Assembly: GCA_016703425.1 (NCBI GenBank)
Contig: JADJCA010000001.1
Coordinates: 1,178,001 to 1,242,000, forward strand
Reading direction: 5' to 3'
Length of the DNA stretch: 64,000 bases
Origin: Myxococcales bacterium
GTDB taxonomy: Bacteria; Myxococcota_A; Polyangia; Polyangiales; Polyangiaceae
Shown here: in pieces, positions 44,445 to 53,939 of the stretch
Layout: each line of letters opens with the position of its first letter
Numbering within the stretch: position 1 is the first letter of the stretch
Notes under the pieces: model-generated
Told to the model about the DNA's origin: nothing
What the model saw: the letters and a program-made list of their open reading frames with translations, nothing else
The model's database searches: none
Program-made: the position numbers and the translations under genes

Positions 44445-46502
44445 ATGCGTCTCGGCAGGAGCTCTCGCGCTGTATGGCTTATTTTGGCGGCCGCGTGCGG
44501 CTCCTCCGACGCGCCGTCGAATGAATCGCCCGCATCCCCGGGCGGCAATGGCTCCGGCGTTGCGGGTCCTGGAGCCCCCGCGGCGACCGCCGCACCAAGT
44601 TCGACGGTCACCGACGTCGTCGGTTTGTGGGCCGTCTCTGGGAGCGACGCCCGCGGCAGTTACAGCGGCGATGTTGAGGTGCGCTCGAGCGCCGCCGGGT
44701 TGAGCTTCACGCGGGCCATCCGTTACGCGGGAGTCACCGTCGAGGACGGTCGCGAGCTCCATTGGCTGATTCGCGGAAAGGTCGACGGCGGCCCGAACGC
44801 TACGTCGTACGCGCTCGCCGCTTCCTTGCGCCGCATCGACTTCATCGCGAAGCGCGGCGGCGTCGTGCGCGGCTCAAACGACGGCCCCATCGCGCTGGTC
44901 GGCGCCATGGCGCTCACGGGCAAGGGTGAACTTGACGTGAGCCTATTGGGAGGTGGCATCTCGATTCGCGAAACCTGGCGTTCGCGGCGGGCGCTGCCGT
45001 CGGAGCCGCTCTACGTGGACCAGCGTCGATGGATGGCCTCGCACGACCCGCCCACGGCGAGCGAGAAGCAGCTCAGCTTCTCTTTGTTCGCCAACTACCA
45101 CACGCTCGACATTGTTAAGCCCTACGTCGGCCGCGCTGACTTCCAGGCGGCCCAGCACGGCCATTTCGTGGATCCCTCGGACCTCGACTTCTACCGTCAG
45201 AATCCCAACGCGCTCCGCGTCGTCGACAAAGTCATCGACGAGGTGAGCCTCGGTGAGACGCGAGCAAGAGCCGACTCGTTTCGCCACACGCTGGCTCGAA
45301 AGGCCGAGCTCTACGACAAGGACATCGAAGAGCGCTTCGTTGACCCGGACCTCGGCATGATCCCCGAAGGAGGCACGCCCGGCGCCGGCTTTGCAGGCCA
45401 CGGCCCGTCGGGCGACGGCTCCCTTTGGACGGGCATCTACCTCGCGGGCCAAGTCTACCGACATCAGGTGACGGGAAGCGCTGTCGCCAAAGCGAACGTC
45501 GTCCGGTCGCTCAACGCGCTCTTGACGCTCCAGGAGATCACCGGCGACTGGTCGCAGTTCGCGCGGACGCTGCGCAAGCCGCAGGTCGGCATTGCACCAC
45601 AGGCGCCATGGCACGCCGGCACCGGCTCCTTCTCGCAGTACGAGTGGCTCGCCGGCGGCAACAACGACATGATCAAGGGCCTCTTCTACGGCTACCTGAT
45701 GGGCTGGGAGCTCCTGTGCGAAGGAGGCAAGACGGGGCATGAGGCGCTTTGTGCACGGATCCGCGTCAATGCGAAACACCTCGCGGATGACGTTCAGCTC
45801 GGCGGCTCCAACGCGCCTGCGTCGCAGCTAACCAACAAATTGCCGGCCGCTTGGCTCGCCGCGGTCGTCGCCGAAGACGCCACCGACAAGCTCAACTACC
45901 AGACGAAGGCGTCTAGCTACTGGGCGCTTATCAAGTCGGTGTTGCCGTCGACCGCCGTGGCCGGTGTAAACGGGCGCGTGGAAGGCAGCGGCGCGCACCT
46001 CGAGTCGGTCTCCGACTTGGTCGCCATGAACCTCGCCAAGCGTATGAACCTGGGCGGCGACGCGACGACGCTCTACCGCGGCCACATCGACCAGAGCTAC
46101 AAGGTCATCGAGCGACAACGCTTCCCCGAATGGGACCTCCTGAAGGCCGCCTTCGGCTCCGGTGCCGGTCCATCCTCGCCGTCGGTCAAGCTCGCCGTGT
46201 CGCGTCTCGAGGAGGCGATGGTCCCAAAGGTCTCCTACAACATCGATCGAACGTTGAACCCGGACTTCTGTATGTCTCCCTATCCTTCGCACCCCTGGAA
46301 GGGCGATTGGATGCAGTACCCTCAGGCGGACCGCACCGACGCGCTCAACTCGTATCCGCACTTCGAGATGGAGGTCGACATCCTGTACTGGAAGGTCGGC
46401 AACAGCTACCGCAGCACCGAGGGCTACGAAGCTCCCGGCGGTGACTACCTCCATCTCTACTGGTTTGGGCGCAAGCACAACCTGATCGCGGCGAACGACT
46501 GA
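44445..46502 (+). CDS. Large hypothetical lipoprotein
   Basis: ATG at 44445 starts a signal peptide with lipobox AAAC near residue 18, giving 685 residues. A Gly/Pro/Ser linker and a small beta-rich region (about 55-190) precede a long helical domain with conserved-looking aromatic and Gly motifs (GDGSLWTGIYLAGQVYRH, YEWLAGGNNDMIKGL, and SHPWKGDWMQYP near the end). The helical part resembles an alpha/alpha toroid, a fold common in glycoside hydrolases and lyases, but I cannot name the family. It follows gyrA by 74 bp and is probably a separate unit. Confidence 0.65.
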   Translation: MRLGRSSRAVWLILAAACGSSDAPSNESPASPGGNGSGVAGPGAPAATAAPSSTVTDVVGLWAVSGSDARGSYSGDVEVRSSAAGLSFTRAIRYAGVTVEDGRELHWLIRGKVDGGPNATSYALAASLRRIDFIAKRGGVVRGSNDGPIALVGAMALTGKGELDVSLLGGGISIRETWRSRRALPSEPLYVDQRRWMASHDPPTASEKQLSFSLFANYHTLDIVKPYVGRADFQAAQHGHFVDPSDLDFYRQNPNALRVVDKVIDEVSLGETRARADSFRHTLARKAELYDKDIEERFVDPDLGMIPEGGTPGAGFAGHGPSGDGSLWTGIYLAGQVYRHQVTGSAVAKANVVRSLNALLTLQEITGDWSQFARTLRKPQVGIAPQAPWHAGTGSFSQYEWLAGGNNDMIKGLFYGYLMGWELLCEGGKTGHEALCARIRVNAKHLADDVQLGGSNAPASQLTNKLPAAWLAAVVAEDATDKLNYQTKASSYWALIKSVLPSTAVAGVNGRVEGSGAHLESVSDLVAMNLAKRMNLGGDATTLYRGHIDQSYKVIERQRFPEWDLLKAAFGSGAGPSSPSVKLAVSRLEEAMVPKVSYNIDRTLNPDFCMSPYPSHPWKGDWMQYPQADRTDALNSYPHFEMEVDILYWKVGNSYRSTEGYEAPGGDYLHLYWFGRKHNLIAAND

Positions 46503-46570
46503 CGGAAGAGGCGCCGGAGGGCCCTCGAGGTACCGGCGCCTCGCAACCGAAGGCGCTAGCATCGCAGCCC

Positions 46571-47359
46571 ATGGCGACGCGCTCCCAACGACCCCTCGCA
46601 CCGAAGCCCGCAGCCCAGAAGAAGGCGGCGGCGAAGCGCGCCAAGGCGTCTGCACCGGCGACCGCCCCCTCCCCGGTCTCGCGCAAGGCGCCCACGCGCG
46701 AGGAGGCGCTGGGCGTCTTTGAGCGACTCAAGGCTCACCACCACGACGCGCATTGCGAGCTCGACCACCGAACCCCTTTCGAGCTCATTTGTGCGACCGT
46801 GCTCTCGGCGCAAAGCACCGACGTGGCGGTCAACAAGCTCACCCCCGCTCTGTTTGAAAAGTTTCCCGATGCCCGAGCGCTCGCCGCGGCCTCGCAAGAC
46901 GAGGTTGAAGACGCCATCAACCGCATCGGGATGTACCGACAGAAGGCCAAGAATCTCATCGGGCTCGCGAAGCGCCTCGTGGCCGAGCACGGCGGCGAGG
47001 TCCCGCAGTCGATGCAGGAGCTAGTCTTGCTGCCCGGTGTGGGCCGAAAGACAGCCAACGTCGTGCTCGGCGTAGCCTTTGGGAAGCCTGAGGGCGTGGT
47101 CGTCGACACCCACGTTCAACGCATCGCCCAGCGCCTCAAGTGGACTCGTCACGACGAGCCGGTCGCCATCGAGCAAGACTTGATGAAGCTTGTGCCCCGA
47201 AGCGACTGGGACAAGGCGAGCCATGTGCTCATCTTTCACGGTCGACGGGTCTGCGGGGCGCAGAAGCCGGCCTGCACGACGTGCCCGATTCACGACGTCT
47301 GCCCCAGCGCCTTCCGCGCGGAAAACGTCGGACGAAAGCCACCGCGAACGCGCAGCTGA
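46571..47359 (+). CDS. nth: Endonuclease III (Nth), base-excision DNA glycosylase/AP lyase
   Basis: Nth removes oxidised pyrimidines and nicks the abasic site. The 262-residue protein has the helix-hairpin-helix LPGVGRKTANVVLG near residue 156 with the catalytic Lys, the catalytic Asp in VVDTHVQR, and the 4Fe-4S ligands C-x6-C-x2-C-x5-C (CGAQKPACTTCPIHDVC). An Ala/Lys-rich extension of about 40 residues precedes the usual start. ATG at 46571 is the only good start. No operon partner is evident. Confidence 0.95.
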   Translation: MATRSQRPLAPKPAAQKKAAAKRAKASAPATAPSPVSRKAPTREEALGVFERLKAHHHDAHCELDHRTPFELICATVLSAQSTDVAVNKLTPALFEKFPDARALAAASQDEVEDAINRIGMYRQKAKNLIGLAKRLVAEHGGEVPQSMQELVLLPGVGRKTANVVLGVAFGKPEGVVVDTHVQRIAQRLKWTRHDEPVAIEQDLMKLVPRSDWDKASHVLIFHGRRVCGAQKPACTTCPIHDVCPSAFRAENVGRKPPRTRS

Positions 47360-47560
47360 GGCGTCGTCGCGGGCGGAGCCGCATCGCGTCCTCGCCGCGC
47401 GCGCCGGCGCCGCCATGATCGGCTCGATCGTGGGCGCAATGTGCGTCGGGGCGCGCAACTTCCTCTCGCGGGGCGCCGATGTATGGGTCTCCAGCGCATC
47501 ACGCAGCGGGATTCTTCACCAACGGGCTCGCGCTGCGTATTACCAACTTCCACCCACGAG

Positions 47561-48562
47561 ATGCCCATGGCGCGACGTTCGCATTCTCAGCTCTCGGTCC
47601 CGCTCGTCCTTCTGAGCCTCGCCTCCACGGCATGCAGCGACGCCGATTCGCCGCAAGGCCTGACGGCCGTTGCCGAGGGACAACCGAGCGATCGCGCGAG
47701 CCCCGCCGCCGAATACGCGTCCGCGCCCGCGCCCGCCGCCACGGCACCGTCTCTCGACGCCGACGCGGGCACCGACGCGAAGGCGCCTACGCCCTTCGAC
47801 ATGCGAAGCTGGCAGCCGCACGGCAAGGGCCTGTGGATCTGGCACTTCGACTACGTCGGGATGACACCTCAGGCGGCGGCCACGCGGGCGAAGGCCCTCG
47901 GCGTCGCGTACGTCCTCATCAAGAGCGGCCAAGACGCGAAGTTCTGGACGACGCGATTCAACGCCGCCATCGTCTCCGAGTTCACCTCGCGGGGGATCCG
48001 CGTCCTCGCCTGGCCCTACGTCACCCCCACAAACGTCAGCGCCTCGATCGACGCGGCCGCCGAGGCCGCACGCGTTCCGGGCTGCGACGGCCTCGTGCTC
48101 GACGTCGAGGTCGAATGGGAGACGGGCGGCAAGACCGCGAACAGCGCCAAGGCGGCCCAACTGTGCCAAGGCATTCGCTCGAAGGTGCCGGGCGTATGGC
48201 TCGGTTACACGTCGTTCGGTTGGATCGGCTACCACAGCGCCTTCCCCTTCGCGGCCTTCGATGAGCACTGCGGCGACGCGGCGTTCCCGCAGGTCTACTT
48301 CTCGGATCGCGGCGTCGCTTGGAACGGGCCCCACGGCCTCTCAGAGGCGCTCGCGCAGTACAAGGCCGCCGGGCTCAAGGCGCCGCTTTGGCCCATCACG
48401 TCGAACGACGACGTCGCAGGGACCAACCAGGGCCCGTCCACGGTCGCGCTCAACGGATTTCTCGCGGCCGCCGGGCCCTACACCTCCCTATGGACCCTGC
48501 CCGACAAGGCGCGCCCCGAGAAGCTACAGCAGCTGGACGCGCTCTCGTGGGCGAACCCGTAA
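47561..48562 (+). CDS. TIM-barrel lipoprotein, possibly glycoside hydrolase-like
   Basis: From ATG 47561 the 333-residue product has a signal with lipobox STAC near residue 25, an Ala/Pro/Asp linker, and from about residue 85 a (beta/alpha)8-type domain. Strand-like motifs include GLWIWHFDYVG, VAYVLIKSG, IRVLAWPYVTP, CDGLVLDVEVEWE and GVWLGYTSFGW. The acidic pair in LDVEVEWE at a strand end fits a catalytic site as in GH25-like enzymes, but the family is not certain. ATG 47567 is an equally good start. The frame is open further upstream without signal-like features. Confidence 0.6.
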   Translation: MPMARRSHSQLSVPLVLLSLASTACSDADSPQGLTAVAEGQPSDRASPAAEYASAPAPAATAPSLDADAGTDAKAPTPFDMRSWQPHGKGLWIWHFDYVGMTPQAAATRAKALGVAYVLIKSGQDAKFWTTRFNAAIVSEFTSRGIRVLAWPYVTPTNVSASIDAAAEAARVPGCDGLVLDVEVEWETGGKTANSAKAAQLCQGIRSKVPGVWLGYTSFGWIGYHSAFPFAAFDEHCGDAAFPQVYFSDRGVAWNGPHGLSEALAQYKAAGLKAPLWPITSNDDVAGTNQGPSTVALNGFLAAAGPYTSLWTLPDKARPEKLQQLDALSWANP

Positions 48563-48605
48563 CGCTAAGCCCGCGACGTCAAGGGGTACCGTCAATCGGT
48601 GTCCG

Positions 48606-50018
48606 CTACTTGGCCTTCGGCTTGGCCGGCGCCGTGGCCTTCTTCCCACCGTCACTCACGGGAACCGTGGCGTCGACGGCGCCCGCGTCGACCGCGGCGC
48701 GGGGCACTGCACCGCGCGCTCCCGCCTCACGAGCACCGGCCTCGCTGGCGTCGGTGCCTCCCTCGACGCCCGCGTCGACGACGATCATGTGCTCATAGGT
48801 CCCTTGCGACGCGATGACCACGCCGGGCTCCCAGTTGTCACCGCCCTTGCGCGGCGTGTCGTCGCACATCTCCGCCATGAGCGCCCGCTTACGGAAGACC
48901 CGCGCACACGCGATCGGCATGCCGGCGTAGCGGTCGTCGAGGTAACGCAAGGAGAGGCGATAGCGCCCCGGCGTCTCCTGAATCTTGAAGACCGTCACAG
49001 TCGGTGACGTCGTCACCTCACACCAGGGGCGACCGCTCTGCACGGAGCAGGCTTCGCGGCTCAGTGTGCCCTTGGGCCCAACATCCATGACGCGCGGCTC
49101 GATGCGGGGGAACGTTTCGATGTCGTCGGTGGAGCCGAAGGCGCTCCAGCCGAACTGCACGAACGTGTCGTCACTCGGCGGAACGCTGTTGACCTCCGCG
49201 ACGCTCTCGCCGCGACGGCCTTCGTCGTCGGTCGCCTCGAGCTTGATGGTGAACTTTCCGAGCGCGTCGATGGGAAACGTGACGCGCTGGCCGCTACGCG
49301 ACAGCGTGAGCTTCGCCGTCGACCCCTTGGCGAGCTCGCCGATGAACCAGCTCCGATCGATGACGGGCCTGGCGCCTTGATCGCTGAGGCCCTCGCACTC
49401 GATGGTGCTCTGCCAGGGCGCCGAGAGTCGTGCGAGCCAGTTGACGGTCTGCTGGACACGGCAGACCGCGTGGGCCTTTGGTCCCACGACCTTGCAGGGC
49501 GGCGAGCGCCCCGTGTCGAGGTGGACGGCGATGGGGCGCTCGACCTTGGGAATGGCCACCATGTCGAAGGCGACGCCGGGCTGCGCCGGCGGGCACTCGT
49601 CGCCGGGCGTGAACTGCGTGGCGTAGACGTGGAGCTGCGAGCCGTTGTCGACGACGGCCTGGATCTCCAGCTTGTCGGCTTGCGAGCTCGGCTCGGCGTA
49701 GCCCGCGAGCACCATCTCATCGCCAAACGAAACGCCCTTGGGCGGCAGCGCTCGACTCTTCGGCAAGTCGGAGCGAAAGAACTCGAAGTCGTATTTCGTG
49801 CGGAGCGCGTAGAAGCCCGGCTTCGCGCCGATGTAGTCGCTCTGCGCGACACGTCGCGTGGCGAGCCGCTCACCCGGTTGCACGTCCGATTGGAGGCCCA
49901 CCCGCGTCTTCTGCACGGAGATCGGAAACTCAGGCCTCCCGCACGAAGCGACCGAGAGGAGGACAGCGGCGAGGGAGAAGGTCAAGCCCGCGAGGAGCGA
50001 CGGAGGCACGGTCTTCAT
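48606..50018 (-). CDS. Hypothetical lipoprotein with Ala/Asp-rich tail
   Basis: The 470-residue product starts at ATG 50018 with a signal ending in SVASC near residue 26. The body is beta-rich with an Ig-like segment (about 215-275: FTIKLEATDDEGRRGES), like PKD or cadherin-type folds. Three to four Cys pairs are likely disulfides. The last 60 residues are low-complexity Ala/Gly/Asp/Lys. No family is recognised. It follows meaB on the same strand with a gap of 68 bp. Confidence 0.65.
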   Translation of the reverse strand: MKTVPPSLLAGLTFSLAAVLLSVASCGRPEFPISVQKTRVGLQSDVQPGERLATRRVAQSDYIGAKPGFYALRTKYDFEFFRSDLPKSRALPPKGVSFGDEMVLAGYAEPSSQADKLEIQAVVDNGSQLHVYATQFTPGDECPPAQPGVAFDMVAIPKVERPIAVHLDTGRSPPCKVVGPKAHAVCRVQQTVNWLARLSAPWQSTIECEGLSDQGARPVIDRSWFIGELAKGSTAKLTLSRSGQRVTFPIDALGKFTIKLEATDDEGRRGESVAEVNSVPPSDDTFVQFGWSAFGSTDDIETFPRIEPRVMDVGPKGTLSREACSVQSGRPWCEVTTSPTVTVFKIQETPGRYRLSLRYLDDRYAGMPIACARVFRKRALMAEMCDDTPRKGGDNWEPGVVIASQGTYEHMIVVDAGVEGGTDASEAGAREAGARGAVPRAAVDAGAVDATVPVSDGGKKATAPAKPKAK

Positions 50019-50086
50019 GACGGCGGCAGCATACAGCGGTCACCAAGCGTTGGGAGCGCCATGTGGAGGACGCGCGCGCCGCAGCG

Positions 50087-51136
50087 TCACGGGCGCCCGC
50101 GAAAGGCGCGGACCAGGTCGGCGGTGACGGTGTACGGGTCGGCTTCGCGTCGCTCGACGCGCGAGAGCGCCGCATCGAGCGAGGGCCCGAGCTCCGCCAG
50201 CGCCGCCTCGATGAGCGCCTCGCGGAGCGCCTCACGCAGCTCGAGGCGCGCGCGCGCCGCGTGCCGGGCGCGGCCGGTCTCGGTCTGCGTAGCCCAGAGG
50301 TAGTGCCGATCGAGCCCCCGCACGAACTCGCTGATGCCTTCGCCGCGCACAGCCACGCAGCGCACGATGGGCGGGGTGAAGGGCCCTTCGCCGACGGCGT
50401 CCGCGGAAGCCTCGACGCCGTGCGCCCGTGCCTCGTCCTCGCCGTGCGATAGGCCGTGAACCGCGTGGCCGCGGATCTTGCTCGCCGAGAGGAGTGACTC
50501 TTTGCCCAACGCGATCATCAGCTCGAGATCGCGCACCGCAGCGTCGGCGCCATCGCGATCAGCCTTGTTGACAGCGAAGACGTCGGCGCACTCGAGGATG
50601 CCCGCCTTGATGGCCTGGACCTCGTCGCCCATTCCCGGAGCCACAACGACGAGCGTCGTGTGCGCCGTTTGCGTGATCTCGAGTTCGTCCTGGCCAACGC
50701 CCACCGTTTCGACCAAGACGACGTCGCAACCGAACGCGTCCATGAGCCGCACCATGTCGCGCGCGGAGCGCGAGAGGCCGCCGAGGTGCCCGCGCGTCGC
50801 GACGGAGCGAATGAACACGCCGCTGTCGGTGGCGTGACGCTGCATACGGATGCGGTCGCCAAGGATGGCGCCGCCAGAGAAGGGGCTCGTGGGGTCGACG
50901 GCCAAGACGCCGACGCGTCGCCCCTCTTTGCGGAAGGCCTCGATGAGCCGGTCGCAGAGCGTCGATTTGCCCGCGCCGGGGTTTCCGGTCACGCCGACGA
51001 TGCGTGCGCGGCCCGTCTTCGGAAAGAGGTCGCGGAGGAGATCTTGGTGCCCCGCGCTGCGGTCGTCGACAAGGCGAAGGCCGCGCGCGAGGGCCGGCGC
51101 GTCTCCGGCCAGGATGCGTTCGGCGAGGGGGTGCAT
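50087..51136 (-). CDS. meaB: Methylmalonyl-CoA mutase-associated GTPase MeaB (ArgK family)
   Basis: MeaB is a G3E GTPase that gates B12 cofactor loading and protects methylmalonyl-CoA mutase. The 349-residue protein has the P-loop GVTGNPGAGKST near residue 49, VLAVDPTSPFSGGAILGDRIRM, the G3-like ETVGVGQDE, and the NKADRDGAD base-recognition motif. A C-terminal helical dimerisation region follows. The mutase genes are not in the window. ATG at 51136 is used. Confidence 0.93.
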   Translation of the reverse strand: MHPLAERILAGDAPALARGLRLVDDRSAGHQDLLRDLFPKTGRARIVGVTGNPGAGKSTLCDRLIEAFRKEGRRVGVLAVDPTSPFSGGAILGDRIRMQRHATDSGVFIRSVATRGHLGGLSRSARDMVRLMDAFGCDVVLVETVGVGQDELEITQTAHTTLVVVAPGMGDEVQAIKAGILECADVFAVNKADRDGADAAVRDLELMIALGKESLLSASKIRGHAVHGLSHGEDEARAHGVEASADAVGEGPFTPPIVRCVAVRGEGISEFVRGLDRHYLWATQTETGRARHAARARLELREALREALIEAALAELGPSLDAALSRVERREADPYTVTADLVRAFRGRP

Positions 51137-51256
51137 GATCGCGCGCGTCTATAGCGCTGGACGGGCCCGGCGCCTACTTCGCGCTAGGTCACCGAGCGTG
51201 ATCATGGATCACGCCCGGTTGATTCAGTTTCGTTCTTGTGGGGCTACGCGCCCCCT

Positions 51257-51399
51257 CGAATCGCGGCGATTCGACGCGCTTCGTGATCCCCGCAGGGGGA
51301 AGCCGCCCTGCCTTCGCCTTCGGCGAACCGTGCTTCGCACGGCTCACGCATGAAGCTGGTTCGAGTAGGCCCCTCGCTCGTCGCGGGCCTACTCGAACC
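51257..51399. repeat. Cluster of four hairpins, REP-like
   Basis: Four perfect inverted repeats lie in 143 bases: CGAATCG-N3-CGATTCG (51257-51273), TTCGCC-TTC-GGCGAA (51313-51327), CCGTGC-TTC-GCACGG (51328-51342), and a 15-bp stem GGTTCGAGTAGGCCC with a 12-nt loop (51358-51399). The last ends 8 bp from the TPR gene stop and could terminate it, though without a T-run. The arrangement resembles REP/BIME arrays moved by RAYT enzymes, one of which is encoded at 32601-33503. The 271-bp gap holds no gene. Confidence 0.6.
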
Positions 51400-51407
51400 T
51401 GTCGACT

Positions 51408-52706
51408 TCAGAGTGTCCGGGGACTAGCCGTGAGCTTTTCGATCCGGCGACGCACATCGGCCGCGTCGGAGAGCCCTTTGACCTTGAGCGCTTGCTCGTA
51501 CGCCGCCTTGGCCTGCGTCGCATCTTTCTGGGCCACGAAGGCGTCGCCAAGGGCGACCCAAGCGGGGCCCCACTCAGGAAAATCTCGGGTGGCGCGCTCG
51601 GCAAAGGCACGGGCCGTGGTCTCGCGGCCTTGCGCACGACAGGCGTCACTGGCGCGAATCAGCGGTGCGGGATCGCTGCGGTCGAGTCCAAAGGCCACCT
51701 GATAGCTCTCGATGGCGAGGTCAATCTCACGCTGCTTGACGTACGCGTCCGCGGCGAGGAGCTTGGCTGCGGCGAGGTTGGGCAGGATTGAGAGCGCCGC
51801 CTTTGCTTCGAGCTGCGCCACATCCGCCTTCCCTTCTGCGAGGGCGACGCGCCCGACGACGACGCGCATCGAGGCGTCGCTCGGATCACCCTTGAGCGCC
51901 CGCTGCGCGCTGCCACGGGCGGCCTCGAGCTGGCCCAGCGCGATCTGCACCTCGGCCAAACGCGCCAGCGCTTCGCCGAAAGACGGCCTGCCGACGAGCG
52001 CGGCTTCGAGGTGGGAGAGTGCCTCGGGTCCCGGCGGCAAGAGGCGCCCAATGCGGTAGCGCGCGTCGGGTGAACCACCGTCAGCCTTCAAGGCCTCGCG
52101 CGAGTCGGCCAGAGCGGCCTCGGTTCGTCCGAAGAGCGCGTGGAGGTCGGCGAGGGCCAGCCATGCTTCGGTGGCCGGCTGGCTGCCCGCGAGCGTGATC
52201 GCCTCTCGCAGCAGAGCCTCGGCGTCTTTGTCGCGAAGCTCCAGCAAGCGAGCGCGCCCTTCCGCCACCTTGGCCTCGTACAGCCGCGGCTCGAGGGCTT
52301 GGGCGCGCTTGATCTCCTCGAGGGCTTCGCTGGCGCGACGTCGGAGGAGGTTCGCCTCCGCGGCGCACGCGTGGCCGAGCGCCTTGCCACCGGGCTTCAG
52401 GCCGAGAACGCGGCACTCGGTCATGGCTTGCGCAAACTCGCGCCGGTCGATGGACGTTCGGGCCAACTCGTAGTGGATGCGGATGGCGAGCTCCCGGTCG
52501 GCTCCCACGAGCTGCGACGCTCGACGAAGCTCGACGAGCGCCTCTCGAACGGCGCCGGCGCGGCGGTGCGCCTTCCCGGCCTCGAAAGCGACACGCGAGG
52601 GCGGGGCGGCCTCGCCGGCGCGGGCCGGTTCGTCGCTTAGGCCAAGGGCGAGGCCAATCGCGAAGACGGGCGCCATCGCAATGCGTGGAAAGCGCAACGA
52701 TCGCAT
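51408..52706 (-). CDS. Secreted tetratricopeptide repeat protein
   Basis: ATG at 52706 follows AAGGAG on the minus strand, an excellent ribosome site. The 432-residue product has a signal peptide ending ARAG near residue 31, then about ten TPR-like helical pairs of about 34 residues to the C-terminus, with typical Ala/Leu/Tyr spacing (for example WVALGDAFVAQKDATQAKAAYEQAL). It is probably a periplasmic or outer-membrane scaffold. Partners are unknown. It stands alone, with the hairpin cluster after its stop. Confidence 0.78.
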   Translation of the reverse strand: MRSLRFPRIAMAPVFAIGLALGLSDEPARAGEAAPPSRVAFEAGKAHRRAGAVREALVELRRASQLVGADRELAIRIHYELARTSIDRREFAQAMTECRVLGLKPGGKALGHACAAEANLLRRRASEALEEIKRAQALEPRLYEAKVAEGRARLLELRDKDAEALLREAITLAGSQPATEAWLALADLHALFGRTEAALADSREALKADGGSPDARYRIGRLLPPGPEALSHLEAALVGRPSFGEALARLAEVQIALGQLEAARGSAQRALKGDPSDASMRVVVGRVALAEGKADVAQLEAKAALSILPNLAAAKLLAADAYVKQREIDLAIESYQVAFGLDRSDPAPLIRASDACRAQGRETTARAFAERATRDFPEWGPAWVALGDAFVAQKDATQAKAAYEQALKVKGLSDAADVRRRIEKLTASPRTL

Positions 52707-52819
52707 GCCTCTCCTTACCACGGGGTGGCGATTCAGGCCGCCTTCCGGGCGCGCTCAGCCCTTCACGGGCGCAGGTCTAGAAGCGGTGGGGGGCCATAAC
52801 CATCAGTATTTTCGCGAAT

Positions 52820-53899
52820 CTACCCGTGACCGGGGCGACGCTCGTCGAGGCGCGCGAGGGCCCACCGGCACGCTTCGCGAACCATCGGCGAGGGGTGTAC
52901 GACGAGCGCACGCGCGAGGGCGCCACGAGCGTCCTCGCTGCGGCGATTGCCGAGCACCACGACGGCGTTGCGCGCCAAACCGTCGGCGGTCGCGCGCCTC
53001 AGTGGACTCCCCTCGGTGAGCTCGACCCATCGGCTCGGCTCGAGCAGCGCCTGCAGCGAGAGGTCGCCCCAGCGTGGATGAGGTTCGAAGGCGCGCGTTC
53101 GCGCGGGGTCACGCTCGCGTGCGGAGCCATTGAAGGGGCACACGCTCTGGCAATCGTCGCAGCCGAAGAGGCGCTCGCCGATGGCTTCGCGGAGCGCCCC
53201 AACGGTGGCGCTTCGCTTCTCGATGGTCAAATACGAGATGCAGCGCCGCGCATCGAGGACGAAGGGCTCGACGAAGGCGCCGGTGGGACACGCGTCGAGG
53301 CAGCGCGTGCACGAACCGCAGCGCTCCGGCATCGGGGTATCGGCAGAGAGCGCGAGCGTCGTGACGACTTCGCCGAGGAGGACGAAGGACCCCTCGCCGG
53401 GAACGATGAGCATCCCGTTCTTCCCGACGAAACCGAGCCCCGCGCGCGCCGCCCACGCGCGCTCGAGCAGCGGCGCGTCGTCGCACATCGGCCGCGCATC
53501 GCCGCCGAGCGTCCGCATGAACCGGGCGAGCTGGCGCAGCTTCTTCCGAACCCCGTTGTGGTAGTCGCGGCCCCGCGCGTAGCGCGCGATGGTGCGCGCG
53601 ACGTCGGGGTCGTGGGCCTCGCTCTCGGCGCTCCGTTGGTAGCGGCGCGCGACGCAGACCACGCTCCGCGCGCCCTCGAGGATCGCCGCGGTGTCGAGGC
53701 GCTGCCGCACCCCCACGGGCTCCTTCAGCCAGTCCATTTCACCAAACCACCCCGCGGCAACGAAGCGCTCGTACCGCTCGTATTCGACGCCGAGGGGAAC
53801 ATCGGCGCGAGCGACCCCCACGGCCTCGAAGCCCAAGGCCTTCGCCTTTTCGCGAACCCGTTCCGTGTCCGAAAGAGGGCGTGGTGCGGGGTCTTGCAT
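52820..53899 (-). CDS. queG: Epoxyqueuosine reductase QueG
   Basis: QueG carries out the last step of queuosine synthesis on tRNA, reducing epoxyqueuosine with a cobalamin cofactor and two 4Fe-4S clusters. ATG at 53899 (MQDPAPRPL) gives 359 residues. The ferredoxin-like Cys motifs CGSCTRCLDACP and CDDCQSVCP are present, as are the active-site Asp region CDDAPLLERAWA and GLGFVGKNGMLI. A C-terminal HEAT-like segment (about 275-355) is typical. The open frame upstream of the ATG is not family-like. It is divergent from the methyltransferase gene. Confidence 0.95.
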   Translation of the reverse strand: MQDPAPRPLSDTERVREKAKALGFEAVGVARADVPLGVEYERYERFVAAGWFGEMDWLKEPVGVRQRLDTAAILEGARSVVCVARRYQRSAESEAHDPDVARTIARYARGRDYHNGVRKKLRQLARFMRTLGGDARPMCDDAPLLERAWAARAGLGFVGKNGMLIVPGEGSFVLLGEVVTTLALSADTPMPERCGSCTRCLDACPTGAFVEPFVLDARRCISYLTIEKRSATVGALREAIGERLFGCDDCQSVCPFNGSARERDPARTRAFEPHPRWGDLSLQALLEPSRWVELTEGSPLRRATADGLARNAVVVLGNRRSEDARGALARALVVHPSPMVREACRWALARLDERRPGHG

Positions 53900-53939
53900 C
53901 GCGGCTTTCGATACGCTCCGATTCGAAGCTCGCACGGTC

